DNA from: Bacillota bacterium | GTDB lineage: Bacteria > Bacillota > Clostridia > Christensenellales > CAG-138 | Length of the DNA stretch: 15,973 nt | Assembly (NCBI GenBank): GCA_023435025.1 | Contig: JAEYSE010000005.1 | Location: 1-15,973, forward strand | Direction of reading: 5' to 3' | Part shown: one piece after another, positions 13,087-15,973 of the stretch | Layout of the letters: each line of letters opens with the position of its first letter | Numbering within the stretch: position 1 is the stretch's first letter | The notes under the pieces: generated by a model | The model's input: the letters and a program-made list of their open reading frames with translations, nothing else | The model's database searches: none | What the model was told of the DNA's origin: nothing | Translations under genes and position numbers: made by a program

Positions 13087-14442
13087 ATGGCGACAGCGGT
13101 CATTATGCCTAGGCAGGGTCAGTCCGTGGAAAGTTGCATCATCACGGAATGGCACAAGCAAGTTGGCGATACGGTACAGGAGGGCGAACCTCTTTTCACG
13201 TATGAAACAGATAAAGCAACGTTTGAGGAACCAGCGAAAGCTTCCGGAACGTTGCTTGTGCGTTTTTTTGAGGTGGATGACGACGTGCCGGTACTGGTTA
13301 ACGTTGCGGTCATCGGCACCCCGGGAGAGGATATCTCTTCTTTGACAGGCGGCGATGCTACTGCCGCTTCTTCTGAAGAAGCACCGAAACAGGAAGCGAA
13401 GCCCACTGCGGAAGCTGCGCCCGTTGCCCCAGCCGCGGCTGTCGCGCCCGCCACGGACGCCGCCGTTTCTCCCCGCGCAAAGGCGGCCGCAGAGCGCCTG
13501 AATGTAGCGCCCGAATACGCAGTTCCTTCCGGCCCGCATGGCCGTATCATTGAACGTGACGTCGTAGCGCTTGCCGCTTCCGGCGCACGCGCGACAGCCG
13601 CAGCGCTCAGGGATGGCGCGCCCGCACTGGGCGGCACCGGCATTGGCGGCAGGTTCTTAACCACAGATATCGCCACCGTGGAGCACGGAGCGGTCGCCGC
13701 AAGGCCTGCTTCAGCCGTAGCGCCCGTAGTTGCGGCGGGCGTGGTTGCGGAATACGAGGACGTCAAGCTGCCCAACATCCGCAAATCCATCGCCAAGGCG
13801 ATGCACGCTAGCCTTGCCACCATGGCCCAGCTCACGCACAGTTCTTCTTTTGACGCTTCGGCAATCCTTGCGCTGCGCAAGCAGCTAAAGGCCGCGCCCG
13901 AGCAGATGGAAGTACCCAATATCACGTTGAACGACATCGTACTCTATGCCGTTTCCCGCGTGTTGCCCAGGCACCGCGATATGAACGCGCATTTCCTGGA
14001 TGACAAGATGCGCTACTTCAACCACGTGCACCTGGGTTTTGCCGTGGATACGCCGCGCGGCCTGTTGGTGCCCACCATATTCAACGCGGACCTCAAGTCC
14101 CTGCGTGAAATCGCACAGGAGGCAAAGGCGCTTGCAAAAGCCGCGCAGGAAGGCTCCATCAGCCCGGATTACCTGACCGGCGCGTCCTTCACAATCTCCA
14201 ATCTCGGCGCAATGGGCATTGAGCAGTTCACACCCATCGTCAACCCGCCGCAGACCGGTATCTTAGGCGTTTGCACGATCACCGAGCGCATCCGTACGGT
14301 AGACAGTGCAATCAAGGCTTACCCCGCGATGGGGCTTTCCCTGACCTACGACCACCGCGCGGTGGACGGCGCGCCTGCTTCCCGCTTCCTGCAGGAGCTG
14401 TGCAAGTCGCTCGAAAACTTCACCACGTTGTTGATCGGCTAA
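13087..14442 (+). CDS. 2-oxoacid dehydrogenase E2 (dihydrolipoamide acyltransferase)
   Basis: Core acyltransferase of a pyruvate-, acetoin- or branched-chain-type dehydrogenase complex, transferring the acyl group from E1 via lipoamide to CoA. Domains in 451 residues: lipoyl domain (about 2-80) with lipoyl Lys43 in ETDKATFE; Ala/Pro-rich linker (about 91-126); E3/E1-binding domain (127-163: SPRAKAAAERL...GRIIERDVVAL); a second linker holding GGTGIGGRFLTTDI (182-195), which resembles the end of another binding domain; and the catalytic domain (222-451) with HRAVDG (His423, Asp427). AAGGAGG (13073-13079) is 7 nt before ATG 13087. The E3 gene follows after a 227-nt spacer holding repeat copy 4. 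No E1 gene lies upstream, so the substrate is undetermined. The Ala-rich composition matches linkers of the family. Confidence 0.93.
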   Translation: MATAVIMPRQGQSVESCIITEWHKQVGDTVQEGEPLFTYETDKATFEEPAKASGTLLVRFFEVDDDVPVLVNVAVIGTPGEDISSLTGGDATAASSEEAPKQEAKPTAEAAPVAPAAAVAPATDAAVSPRAKAAAERLNVAPEYAVPSGPHGRIIERDVVALAASGARATAAALRDGAPALGGTGIGGRFLTTDIATVEHGAVAARPASAVAPVVAAGVVAEYEDVKLPNIRKSIAKAMHASLATMAQLTHSSSFDASAILALRKQLKAAPEQMEVPNITLNDIVLYAVSRVLPRHRDMNAHFLDDKMRYFNHVHLGFAVDTPRGLLVPTIFNADLKSLREIAQEAKALAKAAQEGSISPDYLTGASFTISNLGAMGIEQFTPIVNPPQTGILGVCTITERIRTVDSAIKAYPAMGLSLTYDHRAVDGAPASRFLQELCKSLENFTTLLIG

Positions 14443-14456
14443 GTTAAGGTTTTATT

Positions 14457-14602
14457 CCAGGGGCCATGCCCCTGGTCCCACACCCAAGGGACACGTCCCT
14501 TGGGAATCCCTTTCCGGAAATGTTCTATTTAAGAACATTCCAAAGTGGGTCTTTAGGGCCGTCGCGGCCCTAAACGGTGGTTTGGGGCCAGAGCCTCCAA
14601 TC
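14457..14602 (-). repeat. modular hairpin repeat, copy 4 (subtype B, minus orientation)
   Basis: Inverted relative of copy 3, inside the E2-E3 spacer and antisense to both genes. Stems on the plus strand: CCAGGGGC/GCCCCTGG (14457-14475), CCCAAGGGAC/GTCCCTTGGG (14483-14504), AATGTTCT/AGAACATT (14519-14539), TTTAGGGCCG/CGGCCCTAAA (14552-14574), and a degenerate TTGGGGCCAGAGCCTCCAA opening module (14582-14600). The order is exactly the reverse of copy 3. Confidence 0.85.
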
Positions 14603-14620
14603 ACTTCCGATAATCTGGGC

Positions 14621-14637
14621 GTGCGGCTCCGCCGCAC
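14621..14637. other. extra stem-loop before the E3 gene
   Basis: GTGCGGC (14621-14627) and GCCGCAC (14631-14637) form a 7-bp stem with loop TCC. It lies outside the modules shared with copy 3, 16 nt before the E3 ribosome binding site, and resembles the extra TATGGGGC stem at the outer end of copy 3 in style but not in sequence. Confidence 0.5.
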
Positions 14638-14669
14638 CCTTCCACTTAGTTTGAGGAGGAAACCATCCC

Positions 14670-15973
14670 ATGGTATATGATCTCATCGTGCTGGGCGGCG
14701 GCCCGGCGGGCTACCTTGGCTCCGAGCGTGCTGGCCACGCGGGCTTATCCGTGCTTTGCATTGAGGAGCGCAGCGTGGGCGGCGTGTGCCTGAACGAAGG
14801 TTGCATCCCGACAAAGACGCTGCTCTATTCCGCAAAGGTATACGACAGCGCCTCCCACGGCGAAAAATACGGTGTCACCGCGCAGGGCCTTAGCATCGAC
14901 CACGCAAAAGTTGTGGCGAGAAAAGACAAGGTCGTAAAGACCCTTGTATCCGGTGTAAAGGCCGCATTGAAAGCCAACGGCGTAACGCTTGTGGACGGCC
15001 GCGGCGTCATCACCGGCAAGAACGCTGAAGGCTATACGGTAAGCGCAAATGGCGAAACCTACACGGGCAAACGCCTGCTGATCGCCACCGGCTCTTCCCC
15101 CGCCGTCCCCCCCATCCCCGGCCTGAAGGAAGGCTTAGCGAGCGGCTTCGTTATGACCAACCGTGAAACGCTGGAGCTCAAAGAAAAGCCAGGTAAGCTC
15201 GTAGTGGTAGGCGGCGGCGTTATCGGCCTGGAGATGGCCTCCTATTTCAATGCCATAGGCTCGGAAGTGACTGTGATTGAAATGCTCGACCATATCGCGG
15301 GCGAAAACGACCCCGACCTCGTTTCTATCCTGCAAAAGGGCTATGAGAAAAAGGGCATGGCGTTCCAGCTTTCCGCCCGCGTCACGGAGATTACCGCTGA
15401 TGGCGTAAACTATGAAAAGGACGGCAAGGCGCAGTTCGCTCCCGCGGACAAGGTACTTCTTTCCATCGGCCGCCGCGCCAACACCAGGGACATCGGCCTG
15501 GAGAGCATCAACGTGCTCACCGATCGCGGCGCGATTGTGACCGACGCGCACATGAAGACAAATATCCCCGAGGTTTACGCTGCGGGCGACGTCAACGGCA
15601 AGTCCATGCTGGCCCACACCGCCTACCGCGAAGCGGAGGTGGCCGTGAACAACATGCTCGGCAAGCGTGACGTCATGCGCTATACTGCAATACCCGGCGT
15701 TTTATATACCAACCCCGAACTTTCGAGCGTGGGAGAAACCGAGCACACCGCCCGCAGCAAGGGCATGGATGTGGATATTGTGAAAATCCCCATGCGCTTT
15801 TCCGGCCGCTATCTTGCCGAAAACGAAGGCGGGGACGGTATTGTGAAGCTCGTTATCAACAAGCAGAAAAAGACGCTCGTGGGCCTGCAGGCGCTTTCCA
15901 ACTACTCCTCTGAGTTCATCGTAGCGGCGGGCGCGTTTATTGAGTTGGAGCTTCCGCTTGACGATATCAAGGA
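14670..15973 (+). CDS. lpdA: Dihydrolipoyl dehydrogenase (E3), 3' truncated by the window
   Basis: FAD-dependent enzyme that reoxidises dihydrolipoamide of the E2 subunit with NAD+. The 434 residues present include the FAD dinucleotide fold LGGGPAG (8-14), the redox disulphide GGVCLNEGCIPTK (Cys40 and Cys45), IATGSSP (138-144), the NAD-binding fold VVVGGGVIGLEMA (178-190), the second FAD motif AAGDVNG (304-310) and the start of the dimerisation domain (from about 340). The catalytic HPT-type His-Glu pair lies beyond the window end. There is no N-terminal lipoyl domain. GAGGAGG (14653-14659) is 10 nt before ATG 14670. It follows E2 on the same strand, so it is probably part of the same operon, and E1 genes may lie further downstream. 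Confidence 0.95.
   Translation, partial: MVYDLIVLGGGPAGYLGSERAGHAGLSVLCIEERSVGGVCLNEGCIPTKTLLYSAKVYDSASHGEKYGVTAQGLSIDHAKVVARKDKVVKTLVSGVKAALKANGVTLVDGRGVITGKNAEGYTVSANGETYTGKRLLIATGSSPAVPPIPGLKEGLASGFVMTNRETLELKEKPGKLVVVGGGVIGLEMASYFNAIGSEVTVIEMLDHIAGENDPDLVSILQKGYEKKGMAFQLSARVTEITADGVNYEKDGKAQFAPADKVLLSIGRRANTRDIGLESINVLTDRGAIVTDAHMKTNIPEVYAAGDVNGKSMLAHTAYREAEVAVNNMLGKRDVMRYTAIPGVLYTNPELSSVGETEHTARSKGMDVDIVKIPMRFSGRYLAENEGGDGIVKLVINKQKKTLVGLQALSNYSSEFIVAAGAFIELELPLDDIK

Noticed and set aside
13119..13937. 272-codon minus-strand frame under the E2 gene
   Set aside because: Its Ala/Ser/Thr-rich product is the complement of the Ala-rich E2 linker and binding domain; the plus strand carries all E2 motifs.

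Overview
The window looks like a chromosomal segment of an endospore-forming Clostridia-type Firmicute with moderately high GC. The reasons are a clear SpoIIID gene behind a sigma-E-like promoter, TypA, RecD2, ComF, a hybrid-cluster protein with its ferredoxin partner, low-GC-Gram-positive style Shine-Dalgarno sites (GGAGG-type, 5-12 nt from starts), and GTG/TTG starts. The order or family within Clostridia cannot be fixed from the sequence alone. There is no tRNA, rRNA, CRISPR array, insertion sequence or phage gene.

Layout. (1) 2-1045: 3' part of an MtnA/eIF-2B-family sugar-phosphate isomerase-like gene. (2) 1107-3003: typA with its own sigma-A promoter and a 5' stem-loop. (3) 3213-4497: a histidine phosphatase and a zinc-dependent phospholipase C-like protein. 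(4) 4503-4747, minus strand: a frameshifted DUF1330 remnant, divergent from spoIIID (4847-5158). (5) 5351-8321, minus strand: recD2 followed by comF, a DNA-processing pair. (6) 8518-9123: an unrecognised multi-pass membrane protein. (7) 9321-11856: ferredoxin-like protein and Hcp, a redox/nitrosative-stress pair. (8) 12037-12258: a DUF1653 protein, convergent with a GtrA-family membrane protein (12354-12800, minus). (9) 13087-15973: E2 and E3 of a 2-oxoacid dehydrogenase complex behind a near-consensus promoter and an unusual AT-rich leader; the E3 gene runs off the end and no E1 gene is in the window.

The most unusual content is between the genes. Four intergenic spacers (3059-3190, 5228-5344, 10055-10233, 14457-14602) hold copies of one modular repeat family made of consecutive short hairpins. 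All share an opening module (a TTGGAGGCTCTGCC-type hairpin, then an AACCTCCGCT-like tail) and then split into two subtypes. In the two long copies (3 and 4) the hairpin arms differ in sequence but remain complementary within each copy, which suggests selection on structure. Copies lie in both orientations and only between genes.

Other regulatory signals are a textbook-like sigma-E promoter in front of spoIIID, a Crp-like palindrome before the ferredoxin gene, an imperfect palindrome touching the hcp ribosome binding site, and a tandem 12-bp repeat with several TGTTA/TAACA arms in the E2 leader.
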